DNA from: Betaproteobacteria bacterium
GTDB lineage: Bacteria; Pseudomonadota; Gammaproteobacteria; Burkholderiales; Burkholderiaceae_F
DNA length: 64,000 bases
Assembly: GCA_016861185.1 (NCBI GenBank)
Contig: BOKW01000001.1
Location: 1 to 64,000 of the forward strand
Direction: 5' to 3'
Position numbers and translations under genes: made by a program. This document shows, in pieces, positions 35,350 through 44,349 of this stretch. How positions within the stretch are numbered: the stretch's first letter is position 1; every line of letters begins with the position of its first letter. The notes under the pieces are model-generated. The model was not told where the DNA came from. It searched no databases and saw only the letters and a list, made by a program, of their open reading frames with translations.

Positions 35350-36345
35350 ATGAAGATCGCCGCCCGCATCGTCTTCGCCTGGCTGTGGGCGTGCGCGATG
35401 CAGGCGCACGCCGCGTCGTTTTCGTTCGCGCTGATCGGCGACGCGCCGTACGGCGCGGGCGAGGCCGCGTTCTTCGAGCGATTGATCGACGAGATCAACG
35501 CCGACCCGTCGGTCGGCCTCGTGCTGCACGCGGGCGACGTCAAGGGCGGGCGCGAACCCTGCGACGACGAACTGCTGCGCGCGCGCTACGCGCAGCTGCA
35601 GCGCCTGCGCGCGCCCGTCGTCTTCACGCCCGGCGACAACGACTGGACTGACTGCCATCGCCCCGCGGCGGGCGGTTTCGACCCGCTCGAACGGCTCGCC
35701 GCGCTGCGCGCGATCTTCTTTGCCGATCCGCGCCGCACGTCGGGCGGCGCGCCGCGCGCGGTCGAGCCGCAAAGCGCGCTGCCCGGCTTCGCGCCGTTCG
35801 TCGAGAACGTTCGCTTCGTGCACGCGGGTGTGGTGTTCGCCACGCTGCACGTGGTCGGCAGCAGCAACGGGCTCGAGCCCTGGCGCGGCATCGATCCGCG
35901 CGACGGCCCGCGGGCGCCACGCGCCGAACGGCTCGCCGAGTTCGAGCGCAGGCAGGCGGCCAACCTCGCCTGGCTCGATGCCACCTTCGCGCAGGCGCGA
36001 TCGATCGACGCGCCGGCGGTGGTGCTGCTGATGCACGCGAACCCGCGCTTCGACCTGCCGGCCGGCGATCCGCAGCGGGCCGGGTTCGACGCGCTGCTCG
36101 AGCGGCTCGCGCAGCGCGCGGCGGATTTCGGCCGGCCCGTGCTGCTCGCGCACGGCGACTTCCATCGCTTCGTCGTCGATCGCCCGCTCGACGTCGAAGG
36201 CGCCGCGCCCCGCGTGCCGAACTTCGTGCGCGTGCAGAGTTTCGGCAGTCCGTGGATCCGCTGGGTCAAGGTGACCGTCGACCCGAGCGCGCCGACGCCG
36301 TTCCGCTTCGAGGCCGTCGACGCGGACGGCATTCCCGCGCAGTGA
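35350..36345 (+). CDS. Exported metallophosphoesterase-like protein
   Basis: The 331-residue product has a signal peptide (MKIAARIVFAWLWACAMQAHA). It shows the calcineurin-like metallophosphoesterase layout in loose form: LIGDAPYG (first metal Asp), LHAGDVKGG, TPGDNDWTDC (GDN motif), LLMHANPRF and a late LLAHGDFHRF (GDFH in place of GHxH). The usual GNHE motif is replaced by GDND, a form found in a secreted family without known substrate. It starts divergently from PagL and stands alone. Confidence 0.75.
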   Translation: MKIAARIVFAWLWACAMQAHAASFSFALIGDAPYGAGEAAFFERLIDEINADPSVGLVLHAGDVKGGREPCDDELLRARYAQLQRLRAPVVFTPGDNDWTDCHRPAAGGFDPLERLAALRAIFFADPRRTSGGAPRAVEPQSALPGFAPFVENVRFVHAGVVFATLHVVGSSNGLEPWRGIDPRDGPRAPRAERLAEFERRQAANLAWLDATFAQARSIDAPAVVLLMHANPRFDLPAGDPQRAGFDALLERLAQRAADFGRPVLLAHGDFHRFVVDRPLDVEGAAPRVPNFVRVQSFGSPWIRWVKVTVDPSAPTPFRFEAVDADGIPAQ

Positions 36346-36361
36346 GGGCGCCGGCCGCGCG

Positions 36362-36796
36362 CTACCGGTAACGCAGCGTCGCCAGGTAAGCGACGACGTC
36401 CTCGATTTCCTGCGCGGTCAGTATCGGTTTGCCCGCGTCTTCCTTGCCCGTTGCGGGGCGGGCGTCGGGGCGATGGAAGCTCGGCATCTCGACCTTGGGC
36501 ATCACCCGCGCGTAGTCGACGACCGACAGCCGCAGTTGCGCCGGCGTCAGGCGGGCGCCCACGCCGTCGAGCGCCGGGCCGCGGTCGCCGCCAGCGGGCA
36601 GGTCCTTGATCGCGTGGCACTGCAGGCAGTTCGCCGCCTCCCGCTTGGCGATCAGCGCGCGTCCGCGCGCCGCGTTGCCCGGCGTGTTGGTGAGCGCCTG
36701 CGGTATGCCGTCGCCCTCGACCCGGTAGTTGGCCACTTGTGCGTGTGCGGTGCCGGCCAACGCCAGCACCAAAGCGATCCCCAGCGCGCGTGTCAT
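36362..36796 (-). CDS. soxX: SoxX-like exported cytochrome c
   Basis: The 144-residue protein has a signal peptide (MTRALGIALVLALAGTAHAQ) and one c-type haem site, CLQCH (Cys57, Cys60, His61), with a likely axial Met104 in VEMPSFHR. The arrangement GRALIAKREAANCLQCH, GARLTPAQLRLSVVDYARV and KPILTAQEIEDVVAYLATLR closely follows SoxX, the small subunit of the SoxAX enzyme that ligates thiosulfate to SoxYZ. No soxA, soxYZ or soxB lies in this window, so it may be an orphan or a relocated subunit. Translation may be controlled by the hairpin at 36805-36817. Confidence 0.8.
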   Translation of the reverse strand: MTRALGIALVLALAGTAHAQVANYRVEGDGIPQALTNTPGNAARGRALIAKREAANCLQCHAIKDLPAGGDRGPALDGVGARLTPAQLRLSVVDYARVMPKVEMPSFHRPDARPATGKEDAGKPILTAQEIEDVVAYLATLRYR

Positions 36797-36804
36797 CGTG
36801 TTCC

Positions 36805-36826
36805 GGGTCGGCGACCCGCCTCCTTT
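36805..36826 (-). promoter_or_regulatory. soxX: Ribosome site separated from the soxX start by a hairpin
   Basis: Read on the minus strand, a perfect AAAGGAGG (36819-36826) lies 22 bases before the ATG at 36796, much farther than normal. Between them GGGTC GCC GACCC (36805-36817) folds into a small hairpin. If the 13 hairpin bases are looped out, the effective spacing becomes about 9 bases. This suggests structure-dependent translation initiation. Confidence 0.4.
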
Positions 36827-37115
36827 CGCGAGCTTGCGTGGCAGTGGGCCCTTCTTGCCGCACACTGTGCCCGAGCCGTCGCGGCGCGTGTTGGGCTAAC
36901 TCAAGGTCCGCGTCCGGCCGGACGGCGCGCCGTCACCCGACCGCGGGAGGAGAATCGAACCGCGCACCGTGCTACCGTGGAAGCGCCGCTGCGGGAGCCG
37001 CCACAGGTCGGCGACCGCTGAACTCGCGACCGCCGCGAGAGTCCGACGATTTCGGCGCGTCGCGCGACGCAAGGGCTCGCAGCGGGCTGCGATCGGGCTT
37101 GTGGGAGTAGCAGCG
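36827..37115. other. Intergenic stretch upstream of the protease gene
   Basis: About 290 bases between the soxX leader and the HtrA-like gene contain no gene I can support. The sequence AGAATCGAACC at about 36952 resembles part of a tRNA T-arm on the minus strand, but no acceptor or anticodon arms can be folded around it. The region must contain promoters for both flanking genes. GGGAG occurs about 8 bases before the protease ATG. Confidence 0.4.
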
Positions 37116-38018
37116 ATGAAGAGGGCAGCGCTATACAGCCGCTCGCGCGGCGCACGGGAGGCGGCACCCCCGGCCGACGCGGCGCCCGCGCAACCCGCCG
37201 CGCCCGCACGTCCTTCGCTGCTGCGCCGGCTCGCGACGCGCAGAAACCTGCTGCTGCCGCTCGCGATCGGCGGGCTGATCGTCGCGCTCGTCTTCACCGC
37301 GACCTCTTCGTTCAAGCCGGCGCCGCGCCAGATCACGCAGCGCGACATCGACCGCGCGGTCCTGCACACGCTGAACACCAAGCCGCTGCCTTCGGCCGCC
37401 GCCAAGGCGTACGAAGCCGTACGCCGTTCGGTCGTGCTCGTGCGCGGCATCACGCCGGGCGAAAACGGCGAAGAAGACAGCGACGACGCGGTCGGCACCG
37501 GCGTGGTCATCGTCGAGTCGGGGATCATCCTGACCAATCTGCACGTCGTGCTGCAGGCCAAGGAGTTGCGCGTCGTCTTCGCCGACGGCTCGGAGTCCGA
37601 GGCGACCGTCGCCGGGCTGCGCCCCGAGCACGATCTCGCGGTGCTGCGCGCCAAAGCCGTTCCGGACGACCTGCAGCCCGCCACGCTCGGCTCCACGCAG
37701 GGACTTGCGCCCGGCGATCAGGTGATCGCCGTCGGTTTTCCTTTCGGCATCGGCCCGTCGGTTTCGGCCGGCGTCATCTCGGGTCTGAAGCGCGAATTCC
37801 GCTCGCCGCAAGGCAAGCGCGTGCTGACGAACCTGATCCAGTTCGACGCCGCGGCCAACCCGGGCAACTCGGGCGGTCCGCTGGTGACGATGAGCGGCGA
37901 AGTCGTCGGCATCGTCACCGCGATCCTCAATCCGTCCGAGAGCCGCACCTTCATCGGCATCGGCTTCGCGGTGCCGATCGAAAACGCCGCCGCGGGCGTG
38001 GGCCTGCATCCGTTCTGA
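37116..38018 (+). CDS. HtrA/DegP-like membrane-anchored serine protease without PDZ domain
   Basis: The 300-residue protein has a Pro/Ala-rich N-terminal tail, one membrane helix (about 44-62) and a trypsin-like domain. The catalytic triad is complete: His143 (LTNLHVV), Asp173 (EHDLAVL) and Ser252 (GNSGGPL). The protein ends about 30 residues after the last strand (VPIENAAAG), with no PDZ domain, unlike DegS or DegP. It should cleave periplasmic substrates while anchored in the inner membrane. A MoxR-DUF58-VWA gene set starts 32 bases downstream, suggesting one operon. Confidence 0.87.
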   Translation: MKRAALYSRSRGAREAAPPADAAPAQPAAPARPSLLRRLATRRNLLLPLAIGGLIVALVFTATSSFKPAPRQITQRDIDRAVLHTLNTKPLPSAAAKAYEAVRRSVVLVRGITPGENGEEDSDDAVGTGVVIVESGIILTNLHVVLQAKELRVVFADGSESEATVAGLRPEHDLAVLRAKAVPDDLQPATLGSTQGLAPGDQVIAVGFPFGIGPSVSAGVISGLKREFRSPQGKRVLTNLIQFDAAANPGNSGGPLVTMSGEVVGIVTAILNPSESRTFIGIGFAVPIENAAAGVGLHPF

Positions 38019-38050
38019 CCGCGCACTCGACCAACCGACCGGCCGCCACG

Positions 38051-39050
<1,000 letters not shown>

Positions 39051-39070
<20 letters not shown>

Positions 39071-40031
39071 TTCCGAGCAGGTCCTGCGCCGGCTCGAGTG
39101 GACCGTGCTGCGGCGGCTCGACGGCCTGCTGCAGGGCGACTACCGCACGCTGTTCCGCGGCTTCGGCATGGACCTGGCCGATCTGCGCGAATACCAGTAC
39201 CACGACGACGTGCGCCACATCGACTGGAACGTCACCGCGCGGCTGCAGACGCCGTACGTGCGCGAGTACCGCGAGGATCGCGAGGTGGCCGCGTGGTTCC
39301 TGCTCGACCTGTCGGGCTCGGTCGACTTCGGCTCGGGCGCGACGAAGAAGCAGGCGGTCGCCGCCGACTTCGTCACGCTGCTGGCGCGCGTGCTCACGCG
39401 GCGCGGCAACCGCGTCGGCGCGCTGTTCTACGGCGCCAGCGTCGACGCGGTCGTTCCGCCGCGCAGCGGCCGGCGCCACGTGCTGCAGCTTCTGCACCGG
39501 ATGCAGGCGCGGCCCGCGGCGCGCGGCGCGACGCAGACCGATCTCGCCGAGCTGTTCGCGGCGGCGCTGAACCTGGTGCGCCGCCGCTCGCTGGTGTTCG
39601 TCGTGTCGGACTTCCTCAGCGTGCCCGGCTGGGAGCAGCCGCTCGCGCGGCTCGCGCAGCGGCACGAGGTCATCGCGATCCGCCTGTACGACGCGCTCGA
39701 GATGGCGCTGCCCGACCTCGGTCTGGTGCTGCTGCAGGACGCCGAAACCGGCGAGCAGATCGCGATCGACACGCACGACGCGGCGTTTCGGCGGCGTTTC
39801 GCAGCGGCCGCGCAGCAGCGCGAGACGCGCCTGCGCGAGGCCTTTGCCGGCGCCGGAGTGGACGCGCTGGAGCTGGCCGCCGGCGGCGATCTGGTCGATG
39901 CGGTGCTGCGCTTCGCCGACCTGCGCAAACGGCGCGGCCAGGGCGGTGCGGCCACGCGCAGCCGGCTCGCCGCGCATCTCGAAAGCCGCGCGGTTCCGGT
40001 CAACGGCCGCGCGGCGGGAGCGGCGCGGTGA
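39051..40031 (+). CDS. DUF58 domain protein of the MoxR operon
   Basis: The 326-residue protein carries DUF58 (about 35-290), a VWA-like fold usually found immediately downstream of MoxR. Signature segments are GMDLADLREYQYHDDVRHIDWNVTARL, REDREVAAWFLLDLSGSVDF and RSLVFVVSDFLSVPGWE. The DLSGS sequence is a MIDAS-like metal site. It begins within the end of the moxR-like gene and overlaps the next gene by 4 bases (GTGA), so translation is coupled across all three. Confidence 0.88.
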
Positions 40032-41071
40032 ACTTCCTGTGGCCCGAACTGCTGTGGCTGCTGGCGGCGCTGCCGCTGCTGGTGGCCGCCTACGTGCTGC
40101 TGCTGCGCCGGAAGAAGAAGCTCGCGATCCGCTACGCGAGCCTCGCGATCGTCAAGGACGCGCTGTCGGCCGGCAGCCGCTGGCGCCGCCACGTCCCGCC
40201 GCTGCTTTTCCTCGCCGCGCTCGCGCTGCTCGTCGCAGCGACCGCGCGGCCGACCGCGGTCGTGACGCTGCCGTCGCAGCAGCAGACGATCATCCTCGCG
40301 ATGGACGTCTCGGGCAGCATGCGCGCGAAGGACGTCGAGCCGAACCGCCTCGTCGCCTCGCAGAACGCCGCGCGCGCCTTCATCGCCGGGGCGCCGCGCC
40401 ATACGCGGATCGGCATCGTCACCTTCGCCGGCACGGCTTCGCTGGTGCAGGCGCCGACGCTGAACCGCGAAGACCTGCTCGCCGCGATCGACCGCTTCCA
40501 GCTTCAGCGCGCCACCGCCACCGGCAGCGGCATCATCGTTTCGCTGGCCACGCTTTTCCCCGACGGCGGCTTCGACGTGACCGAGGCGATCTACGGCCGC
40601 GAGTTCCAGCGCGGCGCCCCGCTCGACGCCGAACCGAAGAAGGAAAAACCCGAGTTCAAGCCGGTGCCGCCGGGTTCGAACGATTCGATGGCGATCATCC
40701 TGCTGTCGGACGGCCAGCGCACGACGGGGCCCGATCCGATCGAGGCCGCGCAGCGCGCCGCCGAGCGCGGCGTGCGCATCTACACGGTCGGCATCGGCAC
40801 GGTCGAAGGCGAGGTGGTCGGCTTCGAAGGTTGGTCGTTCCGCGCGCGGCTCGACGAGGAAACGCTGAAGGCGGTGGCGAGCATCACGCGCGCCGAGTAC
40901 TTCTACGCCGGCAACGCGGCCGAGCTGAGCAAGGTCTTCCAGACCCTCAACTCGAAGATCGTGCTGCAGAAGAAGGAAACCGAGGTGACGGCGTTGTTCG
41001 CCGCCGCCGCCGCGGTGATCGCGCTCGCCGCCGGCGCGCTGTCGATGCTGTGGTTCAACCGGATCCTGTGA
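40028..41071 (+). CDS. BatA-like VWA-domain membrane protein
   Basis: The 347-residue protein has two N-terminal membrane helices (about 5-28 and 57-72), a von Willebrand A domain (about 85-310) with an intact MIDAS motif DVSGSM (Asp93, Ser95, Ser97), and a C-terminal helix (about 322-344). This is the Aerotolerance/BatA layout. With MoxR and DUF58 it probably forms an envelope complex whose assembly is ATP-driven, linked in other bacteria to stress tolerance. Translation begins at GTG 40028. A ~40-residue insertion rich in Glu and Lys (EPKKEKPEFKPVPPG) lies within the VWA domain. Confidence 0.88.
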   Translation: MNFLWPELLWLLAALPLLVAAYVLLLRRKKKLAIRYASLAIVKDALSAGSRWRRHVPPLLFLAALALLVAATARPTAVVTLPSQQQTIILAMDVSGSMRAKDVEPNRLVASQNAARAFIAGAPRHTRIGIVTFAGTASLVQAPTLNREDLLAAIDRFQLQRATATGSGIIVSLATLFPDGGFDVTEAIYGREFQRGAPLDAEPKKEKPEFKPVPPGSNDSMAIILLSDGQRTTGPDPIEAAQRAAERGVRIYTVGIGTVEGEVVGFEGWSFRARLDEETLKAVASITRAEYFYAGNAAELSKVFQTLNSKIVLQKKETEVTALFAAAAAVIALAAGALSMLWFNRIL

Positions 41072-41951
41072 CCGGGCGCGCCGAGGCCAGCTCGTCGAGC
41101 AGGCGGTCCTTGTCCTGCCAAATCGCGTCGATCCAGCGCTGCACGTGTGCGCGGAAGCGCGGGCTCGCCCGCGCGGCGGCGTCCAGCAGCTCCGGCGGAA
41201 TCGGCCGCAACTGCGCGCGCACGACGACTTCGCGCACGCGGCCGCACAGCAGGTCCCAGAAGGTCGGCGTGGCGCCCGGGTAGAAGATCGTCACGTCGAG
41301 CAGCGCGTCGAAGCGGCTGCCCATCGTGGCGAGCGCGATCGCCAGCCCACCCGACTTCGGCTTCAGCAGGTGCCGGTAGGGCGAGCGCTGCAGCGCGTGC
41401 TTGGCGGGCGTGAAGCGCGTGCCTTCGGCGAAGCTGATCACCGACGTCGGGATCAGCTTGAAGCGCTCGCACGCGCGGCGCGTCGCCTCGAGGTCGGTCT
41501 GCCCCGACGCGCCGCCGCGGCCGCGCTTGAGGAACGGAAAGTCGAGCGCCCACCACGCCAACCCGATCACCGGCACCCAGATCAGCTCCTGCTTGAGGAA
41601 GAACTTCAGCAGCGGAATGCGGCCATTGAACACCTTCTGCAGCACCAGGATGTCGACCCAGCTCGCGTGGTTGCTCGACACCAGATACCAGCCGCGCATG
41701 CGCAGACCGTCGGCGACCTGCACGTCCCAGCGCGTGCGCGCGACCGCGGCCATCCACGCGTTGTTCACGCCGATCCACGCGCCGGCGATGGTATTCAACG
41801 CGCGGTCGACCGCGCGCCGCACCGCCGCCGCCGGCACGATCAGCTTGGCGAGCGCGAACGGCACCATCGCGAGCACGAACACCAGCGTGTTCAGCACCAG
41901 CGTCAGGCCGGCGGCACAGCCTTTCGTCGTTGCAACGATCCGTTCGAACAT
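41055..41951 (-). CDS. 1-acyl-glycerol-3-phosphate acyltransferase-like (PlsC family)
   Basis: The 298-residue membrane protein has an N-terminal hydrophobic hairpin (about 12-45) and the PlsC motifs: block I NHASWVDI with the catalytic HX4D, block II-III KRGRGGASGQ and FAEGTRFTPAKH, and the later TIFYPGA. It resembles YihG/LPLAT inner-membrane acyltransferases involved in phospholipid acyl-chain placement. The ATG at 41951 gives a standard N-terminus; the open frame upstream runs into repeat family B. Its 3' end overlaps the convergent VWA gene by 17 bases. Confidence 0.85.
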   Translation of the reverse strand: MFERIVATTKGCAAGLTLVLNTLVFVLAMVPFALAKLIVPAAAVRRAVDRALNTIAGAWIGVNNAWMAAVARTRWDVQVADGLRMRGWYLVSSNHASWVDILVLQKVFNGRIPLLKFFLKQELIWVPVIGLAWWALDFPFLKRGRGGASGQTDLEATRRACERFKLIPTSVISFAEGTRFTPAKHALQRSPYRHLLKPKSGGLAIALATMGSRFDALLDVTIFYPGATPTFWDLLCGRVREVVVRAQLRPIPPELLDAAARASPRFRAHVQRWIDAIWQDKDRLLDELASARPVTGSG

Positions 41952-42036
41952 GGGCGCGGAGTATCGGCGTTCGGGCCCGCGCGCGCTTTGCGATGTCGCA
42001 AGAAGGCGGCGATCGAGACTTGGCGGGCGGTCTGCT

Positions 42037-42201
42037 CCCCCCTTTGACAAAGGGGGGCGAGGGGGAATCCGCTTCGACACGCACCGAAGGTACGTCCGTC
42101 CCCGTCCCCCTTTCGTAAAGGGGGATCGAGGGGAATCTCTGGAACGTCGCCGCGCGCGACACCGAGAAATCCCCCCTGGCCCCCCTTTTCGAAAGGGGGG
42201 G
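42037..42201. repeat. Dispersed palindromic repeat family B, three hairpins
   Basis: Three C-run/G-run palindromes occupy most of the gap between the acyltransferase start and the FGGY kinase stop. They are CCCCCCTTTG-A-CAAAGGGGGG (42037-42057), CCCCCTTT-CGT-AAAGGGGG (42106-42124) and CCCCCCTTT-TCG-AAAGGGGGG (about 42180-42200). Each is accompanied by a GAGGGGGAAT or AATCCCCCCTGG flank. The arrangement matches a second copy at 43763-43863 on the other side of the kinase gene. They could act as strong terminators on either strand. Confidence 0.85.
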
Positions 42202-42210
42202 TTCGAAGCG

Positions 42211-43647
42211 TCAGACGCCGGTGGCTTCGGCCATCAGCGCGCGCCAGCGGCGATAGCGTTCGCGCAGCGCGGGATCGTCCTGCGGCTCGAACACCTCTTC
42301 GCGCGCGCCGGTGGTCCACTCGTCCGGTCGGCCCGCGGCGAGATACGCGATGCCGCGCGCGCTCGCTTCCGGGTCGTCGCGCCGATGAACCGGTACGCCG
42401 TTCAGCGATGCGAGCTTGCGGCACAACCCGTCGAGCCGCGAGACGCCGCCGCTGGCGCGGATGCGCTGCACCGGCGGCACGTACGCGGCCATGTGGGCGA
42501 TGTTCGCCTGCAGGAGAAAGGCGATGCTTTCGACCAGCGCGACCGCCTTCTGCCACGGGTCGGCTTCTCCACCCACGAAGCGCGAGTCGAACGCCGCGCG
42601 CCAGAACGGCCCGCCGAGCCCCGCGATGCCGTTCAGGAACACCAGCGACGGCGCCGGCCGCTCGAGCCATTCGGGCAGGCGCGCGAGCAGATCGTCGATG
42701 CCCAGTTCGTTCGCGAGCCACTCGAGCCCCGCGCCCGCGCCGTTGACGTTGCCTTCGATCGTGTAGACGGTCGTCTCGCCGTCGGCGAGCACGATCCCGG
42801 TGAGCTGCCGCGGCACGTGTCCCGGCGCGCGCAGCACCGCGCGCTGCACGAAGGCGCTGGTGCCGATGTTGACGTACGCGGACTCTGCTTCCGGCCAGCC
42901 GAAGGCAAACACCGCCGCCGACTGGTCGCCGTTGACCGCTGCGAGCGGCACTTCGACCCCGCTCGAGACGAGCGTGCCCCAGCGATCGCAGGTCTGCGTG
43001 CTGCGCGGAAGGAACCCGGCGGGCAGGCCGAAGAGCCGCAGCAGCTCGTCGTCCCAGTCGCGCGCCTGCAGGTTCCACAGTTGCGTGCGTGCGGCGCATT
43101 GCGGGTCGGCGGCGAACGTGCGCTCCCTGGTCAGCCGGTACACGAGAAAGCTCGCCATCGGCCCCCACGCGAGCGTGCCCGCGTCGCGCGCCCGGCGCAC
43201 CGCCGGCAGATGGTCGAGCGCCCAGCGCAGCTTGCTCGCGCCGTAATGCGGCGACAGATAGAGCCCCGTCTTGCGATGCACCGCGTCGCCGTGCGCGGCG
43301 AGCGCGTCGATCCAGGCGTGCATGCGCCGGTCCTGCCAACTGAAGATCGGCGACAGCGCAGCGCCGCTGGCGCGGTCCCAGCACACCGCGCTCGAACGTT
43401 GGCTCGACAACCCGGCTGCGACGATGTCGCGCGCGCGGGCACCGAGCGCCGCGACCGCTTGCGCGATCGCGTCGTGGATCGACGCGACGATCTCCTCGCC
43501 GTCCTGCTCGGCCCAGTCCGGCTGCGGGCGAACGAGCGCGACCTCCCTTTCACCGCGCGCGACGATCTGCCCGCGCCGGTCGAGCACGAGCGCGCGGCTG
43601 GCGTGCGTGCCCTGATCGATCGCGAGGATCAGCGGTTCGGCAGCCAT
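42211..43647 (-). CDS. FGGY-family carbohydrate kinase (glycerol kinase-like)
   Basis: The 478-residue protein is an FGGY sugar kinase. It shows the N-terminal phosphate loop LAIDQGTHASRALVLD, the SSQRSSAVCWD and SWQDRR substrate motifs, and in the ATP domain AAVNGDQSAAVFAFG and RIRASGGVSRLDGLCRKL. The first half resembles glycerol kinase but lacks its closest motifs, so the substrate could be glycerol, a pentitol or another polyol. No glycerol transporter or dehydrogenase genes are adjacent. The gene is bracketed on both sides by repeat family B. Confidence 0.85.
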   Translation of the reverse strand: MAAEPLILAIDQGTHASRALVLDRRGQIVARGEREVALVRPQPDWAEQDGEEIVASIHDAIAQAVAALGARARDIVAAGLSSQRSSAVCWDRASGAALSPIFSWQDRRMHAWIDALAAHGDAVHRKTGLYLSPHYGASKLRWALDHLPAVRRARDAGTLAWGPMASFLVYRLTRERTFAADPQCAARTQLWNLQARDWDDELLRLFGLPAGFLPRSTQTCDRWGTLVSSGVEVPLAAVNGDQSAAVFAFGWPEAESAYVNIGTSAFVQRAVLRAPGHVPRQLTGIVLADGETTVYTIEGNVNGAGAGLEWLANELGIDDLLARLPEWLERPAPSLVFLNGIAGLGGPFWRAAFDSRFVGGEADPWQKAVALVESIAFLLQANIAHMAAYVPPVQRIRASGGVSRLDGLCRKLASLNGVPVHRRDDPEASARGIAYLAAGRPDEWTTGAREEVFEPQDDPALRERYRRWRALMAEATGV

Positions 43648-43762
43648 GAGGTTCGTGCAGGGCGCAGAGCGTGAAGGGGTGTCATGCGGCGACGATAGCG
43701 CGCGACCTCACTCTTTGGCACGGCGCCGGACTCGGGCCTTACTCCTCGAGCGGGGCGCTGAG

Positions 43763-43863
43763 GAATCCCCCCTGCCCCCCTTTGCCAAAGGGGGGGCGGC
43801 CTCATACGAAGCGTCAGCCCCCTTTCGCAAAGGGGGCCGCGCGCGAAGCGCGCGGGGGGATTC
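43763..43863. repeat. Composite palindromic repeat family B element
   Basis: The element is bounded by inverted GAATCCCCCC (about 43763) and GGGGGGATTC (ending at 43863). Inside are CCCCCCTTTG-C-CAAAGGGGGG (about 43775-43796), GCCCCCTTT-CGC-AAAGGGGGC (about 43817-43837) and GCGCGC-GAA-GCGCGC. Its right end overlaps the TGA stop codon of the NUDIX gene, so the insertion reaches the very end of that gene. Similar to the element at 42037-42201. Confidence 0.85.
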
Positions 43864-44323
43864 AGGACCGCGGCAACTGGTCCAGCTGATCGAGCAACGG
43901 AAGCTGCCCCGGCTGGATCTTCGCGCGCGCTTCGTCGACCGCGAACCAGGCCGCGCGATCGACTTCCGGAAACTCGCGCAACTGCCCCGACTTCGGCGGC
44001 CATTCCATCGAGAACGTGTTGCTGCGAAGCTGCGCCGGATCGAAGTCCGCGCGTACCGCCCACGCGTGCACGATCTTGCCGCTCGGCTGCCGCACCGGTT
44101 GCAATTCGATGAATTCGCCGTGGACCGTCGCGCCGGTTTCCTCGGCGAACTCGCGCCGCGCGGCCGCAAGCGGTTCCTCGTCGGCGTCGAACTCGCCTTT
44201 CGGAATCGACCAGGCGCCGTCGTCCTTGCGCGCCCAGAACGGGCCGCCCGGATGAACGAGCAGAACCTCGATCGCGCCGCGCGACTCGCGGAACAGCAAC
44301 AGGCCGGCGCTTTGTCTCGGCAT
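43862..44323 (-). CDS. NUDIX hydrolase
   Basis: The 153-residue cytosolic protein has a full Nudix box, GEFDADEEPLAAARREFAEETGA (residues 43-65), with the GX5EX7REUXEE pattern. It begins MPRQSAGLLLFRESRGAIEVLLVHPGGPFW, typical of a subgroup of NTP/NDP-sugar pyrophosphohydrolases with a C-terminal KSGQLREFPEVDRAAWF segment. It would cleave nucleoside diphosphates linked to another group; the substrate is unknown. It may be co-transcribed with the BrkB-like gene upstream (26 bases). Confidence 0.9.
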   Translation of the reverse strand: MPRQSAGLLLFRESRGAIEVLLVHPGGPFWARKDDGAWSIPKGEFDADEEPLAAARREFAEETGATVHGEFIELQPVRQPSGKIVHAWAVRADFDPAQLRSNTFSMEWPPKSGQLREFPEVDRAAWFAVDEARAKIQPGQLPLLDQLDQLPRS

Positions 44324-44349
44324 CGGATCGAGAAGCGTACCTCGAGCAC

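Noticed and set aside
36797-36865. N-terminal extension of the SoxX-like protein starting MCGKKGPL, resembling a small lipoprotein motif
   Set aside because: The signal peptide begins at the ATG at 36796. The extension would bury it and lacks a hydrophobic segment before the Cys.
36940-37030. Possible tRNA on the minus strand (AGAATCGAACC resembles a T-arm)
   Set aside because: No acceptor stem, anticodon arm or D-arm can be paired around it.
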